Assembly (NCBI RefSeq): GCF_024362525.1
Contig: NZ_CP101460.1
Location: 124,001 to 188,000 of the forward strand
Source: Natrononativus amylolyticus
Lineage (GTDB): Archaea > Halobacteriota > Halobacteria > Halobacteriales > Natrialbaceae
DNA: 64,000 nt
Reading direction: 5' to 3'
In this document: piece after piece, positions 34,736-43,658 of the stretch
How the letters are laid out: every line of letters begins with the position of its first letter
How positions within the stretch are numbered: the first letter of the stretch is position 1
The notes under the pieces: generated by a model
The model's input: the letters and a program-made list of their open reading frames with translations, nothing else
Database searches by the model: none
What the model was told of the DNA's origin: nothing
Translations under genes and position numbers: made by a program

Positions 34736-35410
34736 ATGGTCGACGCGTCACTCACCCCGACGATCCTGTTCGCACTGATGGCGGGGGTCGCGACGTTCTT
34801 CTCGCCGTGTGCGTACCCGCTGTTACCGGGCTACGTCGGGTTCTACGTGAGCCAAACCGACGCCGAGCGGGCGACCCTCGGCGGCTCGATCAGCCGCGGG
34901 CTGGTCGCCGCCGTCGGCGTGCTCGGGACGTTCGCCGTCCTCCTGGGCGCGACGTTCTGGGTCGGCCACTCCACGCTGTCGAACGTCGTCGTCTTCGAGC
35001 CGATCATCGGGGCGGTTCTCGTCGTCTTCGGCGTGCTCGTCGTTCTCGAGCGGGCCCCGTCGCTGACGGTCGCGCTGCCGAAACGTCGCTCGAGCGTCAC
35101 CGGGTTCGGGATCTTCGGCGCGGGGTACGCGCTGGCCGCGGCGGGCTGTGTCGCGCCGCTGTTCATCGGCGTCGTCGGTCGCGCACTCTCGCTCCCGTTC
35201 GGTGCGGGAGCGGCCGTTCTCGGGACGTACGTCGGCACCGTCGCGGTGTTGATGCTCTCGTTGACGGTCGCGACCGGTCTCGGCGTCGTCGCTGGCGGCG
35301 GTCGCCTCGCAGCCGCCGGACCGACACTCGAGCGCCTGGCCGGCGGGGTGATGATCCTCGCGGGGCTCGGGCAGCTGTACCTCGCGATCTTTATCCTCGA
35401 GGTGTTCTGA
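34736..35410 (+). CDS. ccdA: CcdA/DsbD-type thiol-disulfide transporter
   Basis: 224 residues, six membrane helices. The two redox cysteines are Cys25 (FFSPCAYPLLPGYVGFY) and Cys138 (AAAGCVAPLF), in the symmetric positions of CcdA. Passes electrons from cytoplasmic thioredoxin across the membrane to the TlpA-like and SCO proteins in the same operon. Confidence 0.93.
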   Translation: MVDASLTPTILFALMAGVATFFSPCAYPLLPGYVGFYVSQTDAERATLGGSISRGLVAAVGVLGTFAVLLGATFWVGHSTLSNVVVFEPIIGAVLVVFGVLVVLERAPSLTVALPKRRSSVTGFGIFGAGYALAAAGCVAPLFIGVVGRALSLPFGAGAAVLGTYVGTVAVLMLSLTVATGLGVVAGGGRLAAAGPTLERLAGGVMILAGLGQLYLAIFILEVF

Positions 35411-35495
35411 CCCAGCGGTGTGCGTCTCGCGAGTCGCCGTGGACGTGTTCTGAGCCGCCCTGAGCGCTTCGAGTCGACGTGGCCCGGAGCGGGGG

Positions 35496-35547
35496 ACACC
35501 GCTCTTCCGGTGAACTGCGGGATCGGACACACCGGATTTCCACTGAA
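35496..35547 (-). other. Two degenerate ORB-like sequences between convergent genes
   Basis: ACACCGCTCTTCCGGTGAA (35496-35514) and CACACCGGATTTCCACTGAA (35528-35547), each with three mismatches to the ORB core and both facing the same way. They lie between the ends of ccdA and the next gene. Confidence 0.45.
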
Positions 35548-35620
35548 CGCGAGCGCGCCCGCTGCCGGTTTCCGGCCCGGACCGAGCCCGTACCGCGTTT
35601 CCGCACCCGGCCGGTCGCGC

Positions 35621-36310
35621 TCAGTCGTACACCGCCGCGAGGAGCACGATCACGCCGAGGAGCACGACGAGCAGCTGGGAGAACGAGAGCGAGCCGCTCG
35701 AGAGGTCGGTGACGAGGTGTGCGGTCACGACGCCGACGACGGCGACGAGTCCCGTCCCCGCCGCGTGGGCGAGTTCGGCGCCGAGCGTGCGAGCGTCGCG
35801 GCCGAGCTGTCGGCCGAGGCTGATCGCGTTGTCGGCGAGGTCCCAGGCGACGACCGTCCCGGCGCCGGCGACGACGACCGCCGTCGGGCCGGCCTCCTGG
35901 AGGACGGCGGCGACCATCGTGGCAAGCAGGACGAGTCCGCAGCCGAGTTTGACCAGACCCGGGGAGCCGTCGCCGCGAAGGGGGACGACGGCCAGCGTGA
36001 GTACGGCGACGCCGCCGAGCCCGGGAAGCAGCGAGAGCGCGGCGGCGCTCCGGGGGAGACTGGCCGCGAGGGCGACGGCGGCGCCGACGATTCCGACGCC
36101 GACCGCCGCCGCGGCGACCCCGCTCACCAGGCGCTCGCGCTTGGTCAACAGCAGTCCCGCCGCGAGCACGAGCACGCCGACGCCCGCGAGGGCGACCGCG
36201 AGCCGGGCCGCCTCGAGATCGACGAGCAGGACGAGCGCGCCGAGGGCGACGCAGACCGCGAGCCCGGCGCTCGCGGGCGCCGGACGGTTGACGGCGGAGG
36301 CGACGCTCAT
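35621..36310 (-). CDS. Hydrophobic membrane protein of the DUF58/DUF4129 gene set
   Basis: 229 residues, about seven hydrophobic segments rich in Ala, Val and Leu, with a conserved-looking VVVAGAGTVVAWDLADNAISLGRQLGRDARTLGAELAHAAGT before the last two helices. Last gene of a four-gene leftward unit; its ATG overlaps the DUF58 stop by 4 bases. Known only as a haloarchaeal partner of DUF58 proteins; role unknown. Confidence 0.82.
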   Translation of the reverse strand: MSVASAVNRPAPASAGLAVCVALGALVLLVDLEAARLAVALAGVGVLVLAAGLLLTKRERLVSGVAAAAVGVGIVGAAVALAASLPRSAAALSLLPGLGGVAVLTLAVVPLRGDGSPGLVKLGCGLVLLATMVAAVLQEAGPTAVVVAGAGTVVAWDLADNAISLGRQLGRDARTLGAELAHAAGTGLVAVVGVVTAHLVTDLSSGSLSFSQLLVVLLGVIVLLAAVYD

Positions 36311-37722
36311 CGGCGGCCCTCCCGTGCGTGTGCGATCGCGGTCTCGAGCGGCGCCGGCGGCTCCCAGTCGACGACGGGGACGCCGGATTTCCGGAGGGCG
36401 GACGCCCGGTTCTCCCGCTCGATTCGAGCCAGGCGGCCGCCGGCGGTCCCGTCGGTGGTCACGTCGGGGCTGATCACGGTCATCGGGTGGCCGCGTGCCT
36501 CGAGCGCCCGCGTCGCGTCGACGACGGCGTCGTCACACAGCGGCGAGAACAGGACGAGCTGTGCGTCCCGCGGGAGCCGCCTTCGCAGGGTCTCGAGTTG
36601 GGCCTCGAGGTCGACCCCACGTCGGGGCGGCGTCGACGACAGCGAGGGGTGCGTGCCGAGAGTGCGCTCGATGGCCGCGGCGTGGTCGCTCCCGACGCCG
36701 GGGCGAAGCCAGCAGGGATCCTCGCCGACGGTCGCCAGCCCGACGCGGTTTCGAGACCGCAGCAGCGAGCGGACCAGCTGTGCGGCGGCCGACACGCCGT
36801 AGGCGACCGCGTGTGGCTCGCCGTCGCGTCCGCGGTAGGAAATCTCTCTGGCGTCGATCAGCAACACGACCGTGGCCGACCGCTCCTGGCGGTACTCGAC
36901 GGTCGTGAGCTCGTTCGTCCGGGCGAACCGGTTCCAGTCGATAAACCGCATCGAATCGCCGCGGCGGTACTCGCGCGTGCGGTAGAACTCGGTCCCCTCG
37001 CCGCCGCTGTTCGCTCGCACCGTTCCGACGGACGCGAGCCGCTCGGCGCGGACCGACCCGGAAGCCGACCGGCCGGTGCAGTCGATCGCCGTCTCGGTCG
37101 CCACGGTACTCTCTCGCTCCGTCGACCCGCTCAGGCTCCGGCTGACGACCGTTGCGGGCTCGAACGTATGCGTTCCGCGCTCGCTCTCGAGGACGTACCG
37201 AAACGAGGCGGATCGGCCGGGCCACAGGCTCGCACCCCGCCGCGGCGAGCCGTCGACGACGTTCAGCGTCGGGGGGACGCCGTCGACGATCCGCAGGTCC
37301 GGGAGCCAACTGTCGCCGACGTTGGTGACCGTCACCTCGATCTCGATCTCGTCGCCGGGTGCGGGCGAGTCGGCGACCACGGTACGCTCGAGTTCGAGCG
37401 CCGGGTCGGGTGCGCTCGTCACGCGCGGGTAGACGACGAACGCGACGGCGGCGACGGAGACCAGCAGCAGCGACGCCGTCGTGAGCCCGGTGCCGACGGC
37501 CAGCGCGGCGAGGGCGACCGCGCTCACCCCTCGCCAGCGGTTCGTCGGGTAGGACTCGCTCGCTTCGCCCGCGGCGGTCGTCTCCCGCCGGCTCGAGCCC
37601 CTGACCTCGAGGCCGTCGTCGTCCGAATCTCGCCGTCCGTCACCCGCCGACTGGACGGTTCCGGACGGGCCGTCGGGTTCGAACTCGCTCGAGTCGCCGC
37701 GGTGATGCTGTGTGTCACTCAT
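36307..37722 (-). CDS. DUF58 (vWA-like) protein
   Basis: 471 residues. Long polar N-terminus, two membrane helices (about 66-100), a beta-rich domain (LELERTVVADSPAPGDEIEIEVTVTN) and the DUF58 core with FYRTREYRRGDSMRFIDWNRFARTNELTTVEYRQER and a vWA-like strand VVLLIDARE. DUF58 proteins normally work with a MoxR AAA+ ATPase; none is in this unit. The ATG at 37722 overlaps the previous stop by 8 bases; an ATG three codons earlier is possible. Confidence 0.9.
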   Translation of the reverse strand: MSDTQHHRGDSSEFEPDGPSGTVQSAGDGRRDSDDDGLEVRGSSRRETTAAGEASESYPTNRWRGVSAVALAALAVGTGLTTASLLLVSVAAVAFVVYPRVTSAPDPALELERTVVADSPAPGDEIEIEVTVTNVGDSWLPDLRIVDGVPPTLNVVDGSPRRGASLWPGRSASFRYVLESERGTHTFEPATVVSRSLSGSTERESTVATETAIDCTGRSASGSVRAERLASVGTVRANSGGEGTEFYRTREYRRGDSMRFIDWNRFARTNELTTVEYRQERSATVVLLIDAREISYRGRDGEPHAVAYGVSAAAQLVRSLLRSRNRVGLATVGEDPCWLRPGVGSDHAAAIERTLGTHPSLSSTPPRRGVDLEAQLETLRRRLPRDAQLVLFSPLCDDAVVDATRALEARGHPMTVISPDVTTDGTAGGRLARIERENRASALRKSGVPVVDWEPPAPLETAIAHAREGRR

Positions 37723-38311
37723 CGCTGTCACCGCCGTACTGCCGACCGTGTTGGGCCCCGAGTTCGTCGACGGTCAGTCGAACCGACTTGGCGAACCAGG
37801 GCGTGCCGCCGACGAGCGCGCCGACCCTGTCCGACAGGGGCGGACGGCCGCCGGAGAGAAAGCGCCGGACGCGCTCGTCGTCGGTCCACTCGCCCGTCGA
37901 GACGAGTTCGCGGGCGGTCTCCCGACCGCAGCCGTGGGTCCGCTGGACCGTCCGAACGGCGCAGTCCTCGAGCCGGTCGCGGATCTCCGCTCGCTGCGAC
38001 CGACCGACGACCGGCAGGTGTAGCCACCACGTCTCGAGGCGATCGTCCACCGCCGCGCCCGCGTGCGGGACGGAGACGGCGGCCTCGGGATCGGGCATCT
38101 CGGCCTCCTCGACGGCCGCGCTCCGCCCGGCGACGAGGATCGGGGCGGCGAGGAGGACGCCCAGCAGCGCGACGACGCCGACGACGTACAGGTCGTTTCC
38201 GAGCGCGCCCTCGACGGCCTCGACGGGGAGTGCCCCCGCCGCCGGCGTCAACAGGGCGACCGTGACGAGCAGCGCTCCGGCGGCGCCGAGACCGATCCGT
38301 CGCGCGTTCAC
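37715..38311 (-). CDS. Membrane protein of the DUF58/DUF4129 gene set
   Basis: 198 residues: signal-like helix (GLGAAGALLVTVALLTPAAGA), a second helix (LYVVGVVALLGVLLAAPILVAG), then a soluble domain with the helical stretch RDRLEDCAVRTVQRTHGCGRETARELVSTGEWTDDERVRRFL. Lies between the DUF4129 and DUF58 genes, overlapping the first by 4 bases and the second by 8. Haloarchaeal family of unknown role. Confidence 0.82.
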   Translation of the reverse strand: MNARRIGLGAAGALLVTVALLTPAAGALPVEAVEGALGNDLYVVGVVALLGVLLAAPILVAGRSAAVEEAEMPDPEAAVSVPHAGAAVDDRLETWWLHLPVVGRSQRAEIRDRLEDCAVRTVQRTHGCGRETARELVSTGEWTDDERVRRFLSGGRPPLSDRVGALVGGTPWFAKSVRLTVDELGAQHGRQYGGDSDE

Positions 38312-39066
38312 CGGCGATCACCGCCGTCGCTGCGAACGGCGTGTTCTCCGGCCGCCGGTTGCGCCGCGTCCGCGTTCCGTTCTCTCGAGTCGCCGCCGTC
38401 GCCCGACTCCCGGCCGAGGAGTCGGCCCAGCGCGGCACTGACGCGCCGCGTCCGGTCCTCGGTCGGCGCGTACTCGCCGTACCGGACGTCCTCGAAGGTT
38501 CGGGTGAGGTCGGCGACGGCCTCGGGGTCGGCGCCGCGGTCGATCGCCTCGGATTCGAACTCCCGGGGGGTCTTCTCGCGTCGCTCCTCGAGGTCGAGCC
38601 GGCGAACCATCTCGTACCACGCGCGGGCGACGGCGTCGTTCGGTTCACCGTCGACCAGCGATTCCGGCGCCGCCGCCCGGTCGTCACTCGTTCGCAACCG
38701 GTCGACGACGGCGCGGCGGCGCCGGACCAGCGCGGCGACCGCAGCGAGTGCGATCAACACGGGGAGCGCCCGCAACAGGAGGTCGAACAGCGCCGCGAGC
38801 AGTTCGAGCAGCCGATCCAGGAGGCTCTCGGTGGGGCCGGCACCGCTCGAGTCGCTGGACTCGCTGCTCGATTCCGACGGTCCACCCTCGTACTGGTCCC
38901 GAAGCTCTTCCGCCTCCCCGGTGCTGATCGGCAGGCTCTCGTAGTCGAGGTCGATGACGTCGCCCGGCTCCGTCGACACCGAGGACTCGAGTGCCGTCGC
39001 CGCCGTTCCGAGCGCGACGGTACAGCAGAGCGCGAGCGAGAGCGTGAGGAGCGTGTCGCGGTCCAT
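38308..39066 (-). CDS. DUF4129 protein
   Basis: 252 residues: signal peptide (LLTLSLALCCTVALGTAATA), Ser/Glu-rich linker, one membrane helix (LLLRALPVLIALAAVAALV) and a cytoplasmic C-terminal DUF4129 domain (AVARAWYEMVRRLDLEERREKTPREFESEAIDRGADPEAVADLTRTFEDVRYGE). First gene of the four-gene unit. A TATA-like CGATAATAACC on the minus strand (39128-39138) lies about 65 bases upstream. Confidence 0.87.
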   Translation of the reverse strand: MDRDTLLTLSLALCCTVALGTAATALESSVSTEPGDVIDLDYESLPISTGEAEELRDQYEGGPSESSSESSDSSGAGPTESLLDRLLELLAALFDLLLRALPVLIALAAVAALVRRRRAVVDRLRTSDDRAAAPESLVDGEPNDAVARAWYEMVRRLDLEERREKTPREFESEAIDRGADPEAVADLTRTFEDVRYGEYAPTEDRTRRVSAALGRLLGRESGDGGDSRERNADAAQPAAGEHAVRSDGGDRR

Positions 39067-39315
39067 GGGTTGTCGATGAATGGGTCGGCTTACCGGCGTC
39101 TTCGTGTCGAAGACCGCTGCCGGGGGTGGTTATTATCGAGCTACTAAGCATCGGCTACCCTGCAATACGGTACTGATAATTAACCCCGGTCCACCGAAAT
39201 CGTGCACTAACGTGGTCGATTCCCTTCGCCCGAGTCGGCGTTCGACGGTCGAACGCGCGCACCGATCGTCGCGTTCGCCCCGGCGCGAGCGGTCGCTCTC
39301 GGAGGTGAGCCGACG

Positions 39316-42300
39316 GTGAGTCCGGCGCAGGCGGTCGTCACTAGCGACGTCCCCCGCGTGCTCGTCGTCGGCGACTCCGACCGGACGGCCGCCGCCTCGT
39401 CGGCGCTCGAGTCCACCTTCACCGGCCCGTCGCTGCTGCGCGCCCGGACCGCCGAGGAGGCGATCGAACGCCTCTCGGACCGCGAGGTTCACTGCGTCGT
39501 CTGCGACGTCGACGCGGGCGGGCGCGCGACGCTCGAGACGATCCGGGAGTACGACCGCAGCGTCCCGATCGTCGCCCTCGCCGCCGAGCGGTCGGCCTCG
39601 GACGCGCTGGCCGCCGGCGCGACCGACGTCCTCGGTCCCCGCGATCCGACCGAACTCGTCGTCGGCCGTGTCAGGAACGCGGCCGAACGGTATCGCCTCG
39701 AGACCCGCACCGGAGGCGACCGCTACCACCGGTCGGCGCTCGAACACTCGAACGCGCTGGTGCTCGTGCTCACGGCCGAGGGTGCGATCAGCTACGCGAG
39801 TCCGGCGTTCGAACGCGAGATGGGGTACACGCCCGACGAACTCGAGCGAACGCGGCTGCGCCGGCTCGTCCACCCGGACGATCACGACGCCGTCGACGAC
39901 GCCGTCGGTGCGGTCGCGGGGGGGACCACCGGAACGACGCGATCGGCGGTGCTCCGGCTCGGACACGCCGACGGAACGTGGCACGTCTCGGAGGTGACGT
40001 GTACGAACCGGCTCGCAGACCCGACGCTCGAGGGCCTCGTTCTCACCGTCACCGATGCGGGGCGCCGACCCGAACCCGACGCGCGACTCGAGGAGGCCGC
40101 CGGGGGGATCGAACACGCGTTCTTCACGCTCGGCGACCGCTGGGAGCTCACCTACGCGAACGAGGCGGCGACGGCGCTGTTCGACGGCCGCGTCGACCTC
40201 GAGGGAACCGTCGTCTGGGACCTGCTGCCGGAGTCGGTTACCGGTCCGTTCTACGAGCGGTTCCTCGAGGCCCGGACGACGGGCTCGCTGGTCGAGTTCG
40301 AGACGGAGTTCAGGCCGCTGGAGGCGTGGTTCGAAGTGTACGTCCATCCGACCGAAACCGGCGTCTCCGTCTACGCCCGCGACGTCACGCTCAGAAAAAC
40401 CGTCGCCGGCGACCGACGCGACCGGGTCGCCCACCTCGAGTCCGTCCTCGACGCCGTCGAGTCGGGCGTGTTCGTCCTCGAGCTGTCGGGCGACCCGCCG
40501 TCGGCCGACCGGGCGACGATCTCGCTCGCCAACGCCGCGATGTTCGAACTGCTCGAAGCCGACGCGATCGTCGGCCACTCACCCGCGTCGTTGCTCCCTT
40601 CGGGGATCGTCGACGCGCTCGACGACAGGCTTCAGTCGCCCGTCGTCAGGCGCATGGACCCGATCGAGGGGAGCCTCGAGACGCCCGACGGACCGCGCTC
40701 GGTCTCCGTGTCGGTCTCGTTGCTGCCCGACGACGAGCACGCGGTCTGCGTGATCCGGGACGACACCGACAGCCGGGCGTCGACGGAGGCGGTGACGGCG
40801 ATCCACCGGACGACGCGGACGCTGCTCGACGCCGAAACTCGCCCCGACGTCTGCCAGACCGTCGTCGACGTGGCCGTCGATCTCGTCGACGCGGAACTCG
40901 CCGGCTGTTATCTCGCCGACGGCGACGTACTCAGGCCGGTGGCGTTCTCGACGCGGGAGTCGACGCCGCCGTTCGACCTGCCGACGCTCGCGCGCGAGGA
41001 GACGGTTCTCGGACGTACGCTCGAGGAGGGGGAGCCGGCCGTCTACGACCGGGAGACGCTCGGTTCGTTCGTCTCTCAGGTCGGCGTCAGAACGGACCGG
41101 ATGGTCGCGGTGCCGATCGCCGGCAGCGGCGTGTTGTTCGCGACGGCCTCCGACCTCGAGGCGTTCGACACTCGAGAGCGAGACACCCTCGAGTCCCTCG
41201 CTGCGACCGCCGAGGTCACGCTCGAACGCCTCGAGCGGGAGTCGCACGTCAGGGACCGCGAACTCGAGCTGTCCCGGACCCAGTCGCGCCTCGAGCGCCT
41301 CGAGGCGATCGACGAACGGCGCCGCCAGATCAGCAAGCTCCTGGTCAGCGCCGACAGCCGCGAGGAGATCGAACGCGGCACCTGTCGGGAGCTCGCCGAA
41401 CTCGAGTGGGTCGAACTGGCGATGATCGGCGAGACGTCGGTCGCGATGGACGAGATCACGCCGCGGACCTGGGCCGGACACAACGACGGCTACCTGAACA
41501 CGGTTTCGTTGCCCGTCGGCGCCGATTCCGGCGACCCGTCGGGACGGACCGCCTCGACCCGGGAGCCGACGGTCGTCGACAACGTCGTCCGTGAGCCGCG
41601 CGGGCTCGAGTGGCGACGGGCCGCACTCGACCGGGAGTTCCAGTCGGTACTCAGCGTCCCGCTCGTCTACGACCAGTACGTCTACGGCGTCCTCACGCTG
41701 TACGCCGACCGTCCCGCGGCGTTCGACGACGACACGCTGTCGATGTTCGAGGCGCTGGGCGAGACGATCGCGTACGCGATCAGCGCGATCGAGACCAAAC
41801 GAGCGCTGCTCACCGACACCGTCATCGAACTCGAGTTGCTGCTCCGGGGGGCCGACGACCCGCTCGCGTCGATCGCTCGACGGGCCTCCTGTCGACTCGA
41901 CGTCGAGACGGTCGTTCCACGATCGGCCGAGGAGACGACGGTCTTCGTGACCGCCTCCGAGACGTCAGCGGACGCGCTCGAGGCGGCGGCGACGGAGTCG
42001 CCGTCGGTGATGGCCGTTCGGCTGATCGCTGACCGGGAGGAGGGCAACCTGTTCGAACTCACGGTTTCCGGATCGACGATCGCCACGACGCTCGCCGACC
42101 ACGGCGGCGTGCTGTGCTCGATCGACGCCGAGGGCGGCCAGACGCGCGTTATCGTCGAACTCCCCGGCGGCGCGGACGTTCGCTCGTTCGTCAGTATGCT
42201 CGAGCGAAAGCACCCGGGAACGGAGCTGGTCGCCCGCCGCGAACGAGAGCGGTCCGGTCGGCCGCCCCAGGCGTTCAGCACCGAACTGTACGAGAGTTTG

Positions 42301-42489
42301 ACCGATCGACAGCTCCGATCGCTCGAGACGGCGTACTACAGCGGGTTCTTCGAGTGGCCGCGCGAGAGCACCGGCGAGGAGGTCGCCCAGTCGCTCGGCG
42401 TCTCACAACCGACGTTCAACCGACACTTCCGCGCGGCAGAACGGAAGCTGTTCACGCTGTTGTTCGACGAACTCGAGGATCCGCCGTAA
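39316..42489 (+). CDS. Large multi-sensor HTH_10 regulator
   Basis: 1057 residues. A receiver domain (about 12-120, with CVVCDVDAGGRA), PAS domains at about 138-248, 262-358 and 372-482, GAF domains at about 495-635 and 665-825, a BAT sensor domain at about 840-975 and HTH_10 at about 992-1045 (LTDRQLRSLETAYYSGFFEWPRESTGEEVAQSLGV). It lacks kinase motifs, so it is a transcription factor rather than a histidine kinase. GTG start with GGAGGTGA (39301-39308) seven bases before it. Second protein of the Bat type with this layout in the window (compare 9288-11333). Confidence 0.88.
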   Translation: MSPAQAVVTSDVPRVLVVGDSDRTAAASSALESTFTGPSLLRARTAEEAIERLSDREVHCVVCDVDAGGRATLETIREYDRSVPIVALAAERSASDALAAGATDVLGPRDPTELVVGRVRNAAERYRLETRTGGDRYHRSALEHSNALVLVLTAEGAISYASPAFEREMGYTPDELERTRLRRLVHPDDHDAVDDAVGAVAGGTTGTTRSAVLRLGHADGTWHVSEVTCTNRLADPTLEGLVLTVTDAGRRPEPDARLEEAAGGIEHAFFTLGDRWELTYANEAATALFDGRVDLEGTVVWDLLPESVTGPFYERFLEARTTGSLVEFETEFRPLEAWFEVYVHPTETGVSVYARDVTLRKTVAGDRRDRVAHLESVLDAVESGVFVLELSGDPPSADRATISLANAAMFELLEADAIVGHSPASLLPSGIVDALDDRLQSPVVRRMDPIEGSLETPDGPRSVSVSVSLLPDDEHAVCVIRDDTDSRASTEAVTAIHRTTRTLLDAETRPDVCQTVVDVAVDLVDAELAGCYLADGDVLRPVAFSTRESTPPFDLPTLAREETVLGRTLEEGEPAVYDRETLGSFVSQVGVRTDRMVAVPIAGSGVLFATASDLEAFDTRERDTLESLAATAEVTLERLERESHVRDRELELSRTQSRLERLEAIDERRRQISKLLVSADSREEIERGTCRELAELEWVELAMIGETSVAMDEITPRTWAGHNDGYLNTVSLPVGADSGDPSGRTASTREPTVVDNVVREPRGLEWRRAALDREFQSVLSVPLVYDQYVYGVLTLYADRPAAFDDDTLSMFEALGETIAYAISAIETKRALLTDTVIELELLLRGADDPLASIARRASCRLDVETVVPRSAEETTVFVTASETSADALEAAATESPSVMAVRLIADREEGNLFELTVSGSTIATTLADHGGVLCSIDAEGGQTRVIVELPGGADVRSFVSMLERKHPGTELVARRERERSGRPPQAFSTELYESLTDRQLRSLETAYYSGFFEWPRESTGEEVAQSLGVSQPTFNRHFRAAERKLFTLLFDELEDPP

Positions 42490-42701
42490 TCCATGGCTTA
42501 CGGCCGTCTCACGGAAACTCCGCGATTCGAACGGTGCGTTATGATCGACTTAATATATGAATGAAAACTGCACTCTCACCACATCCGATATCACAAATTA
42601 GTACATAAATAAACAACATGAATACATATTGTGTCACAAATAGTGATTGATTATGTGTATAGCGTCCACCGTCATGTGGGCGGGTGCGCATAGGGAAATT
42701 C
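42490..42701. other. AT-rich promoter region
   Basis: Strongly AT-rich from 42545 to 42660, no gene visible. TGATTATGTGTATAG (42646-42660) is a TATA-like box for the downstream short ORF and regulator. Confidence 0.55.
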
Positions 42702-42767
42702 ATGAGCGCGTGTGAGACAATGAGTAATTACCGAGACCATCCCTTGGGTACCGGGGTGGAATCGTGA
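42702..42767 (+). CDS. Possible 21-codon ORF overlapping the HTH_10 gene
   Basis: ATG at 42702 (MSACETMSNY start; second ATG at 42720), ending GTGVES and TGA at 42765-42767. The stop overlaps the GTG of the following gene in the GTGA form typical of coupled genes. Confidence 0.35.
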   Translation: MSACETMSNYRDHPLGTGVES

Positions 42768-43456
42768 GCACTGGCGCCGCCGGCTCTGAACGGACGGGTT
42801 TACGTTCACAGGCGGAGGGTGGAATTATCGCGGAGGTTCGTCTCGACCACAGCGACCTCTTCTTGCGACCGACGCTGGGCAGAAGCCCCGATATCACCGT
42901 CGAGCCCGAGTACTGGACCACCCTCGACGGGGACAACCGGGTGCTGTTCGTCACGGCGTACGGACCCACCTTCGACGAGTTCGAGACTGCCCTCGAAATC
43001 GACCCGACCGTCTGCGAGCCGGTCCTCGTCGACCGCTATCCCAGCCGTCGTGTCTACCGGGTACAGCTCACCGATCGGGCGATCACCTTCGACGCGAAGA
43101 CGGCCGAAGTCGGCGGTCGAATCCTCGACATCTCCAGCTCTCGAGACGGCTGGATCATCCAGCTGCGCTTTCCCGGTCGAGACGCGCTCGTCTCGTTCAA
43201 CGAGTACTGCCGCAGTCGGGACATCACGTTCCAGGTCAACCACCTCCGAATGTCGGACGACGGCGAAGACGGCGTCGTCGGCCTCACGCCGAAGCAACAG
43301 GAACTGCTCACCGTCGCCTACGAAGAGGGCTACTTCGACGTCCCACGGGGGATCTCGCAGAACGAACTCGCCGAACGACTCGACGTTTCGAAATCCGCTA
43401 TTTCTCAACGGCTTCGCCGCGCAATCGCCGAACTGTGTGGCTCGTCCCTGACGTGA
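42764..43456 (+). CDS. Short HTH_10 regulator
   Basis: 230 residues. N-terminal sensor-type domain (IIAEVRLDHSDLFLRPTLG, VLFVTAYGPTFDEFE, YRVQLTD) and HTH_10 (LTPKQQELLTVAYEEGYFDVPRGISQNELAERLDVSKSAISQRLRRA). Same small layout as the hut-linked regulator. Starts with a GTG that overlaps the stop of a 21-codon ORF. It precedes the glycan locus and might regulate it. Confidence 0.85.
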   Translation: MSTGAAGSERTGLRSQAEGGIIAEVRLDHSDLFLRPTLGRSPDITVEPEYWTTLDGDNRVLFVTAYGPTFDEFETALEIDPTVCEPVLVDRYPSRRVYRVQLTDRAITFDAKTAEVGGRILDISSSRDGWIIQLRFPGRDALVSFNEYCRSRDITFQVNHLRMSDDGEDGVVGLTPKQQELLTVAYEEGYFDVPRGISQNELAERLDVSKSAISQRLRRAIAELCGSSLT

Positions 43457-43658
43457 GCCGTCCCGGCTCCGTGTTATCGCCCGTCTCGAGCGCCGGCTCG
43501 GTACCTACTAGACTCGCTCTCTCACTATATGCTAAAACAGTATATCTTAACATATATTCAAAAGATATAGTATTTTGTGAGATTATTGGAACATCTAATA
43601 TAAACGCTGATGATATTAATGCGCAGATACTCGTCCGAACTGTCCAATCGTCCTCTCA

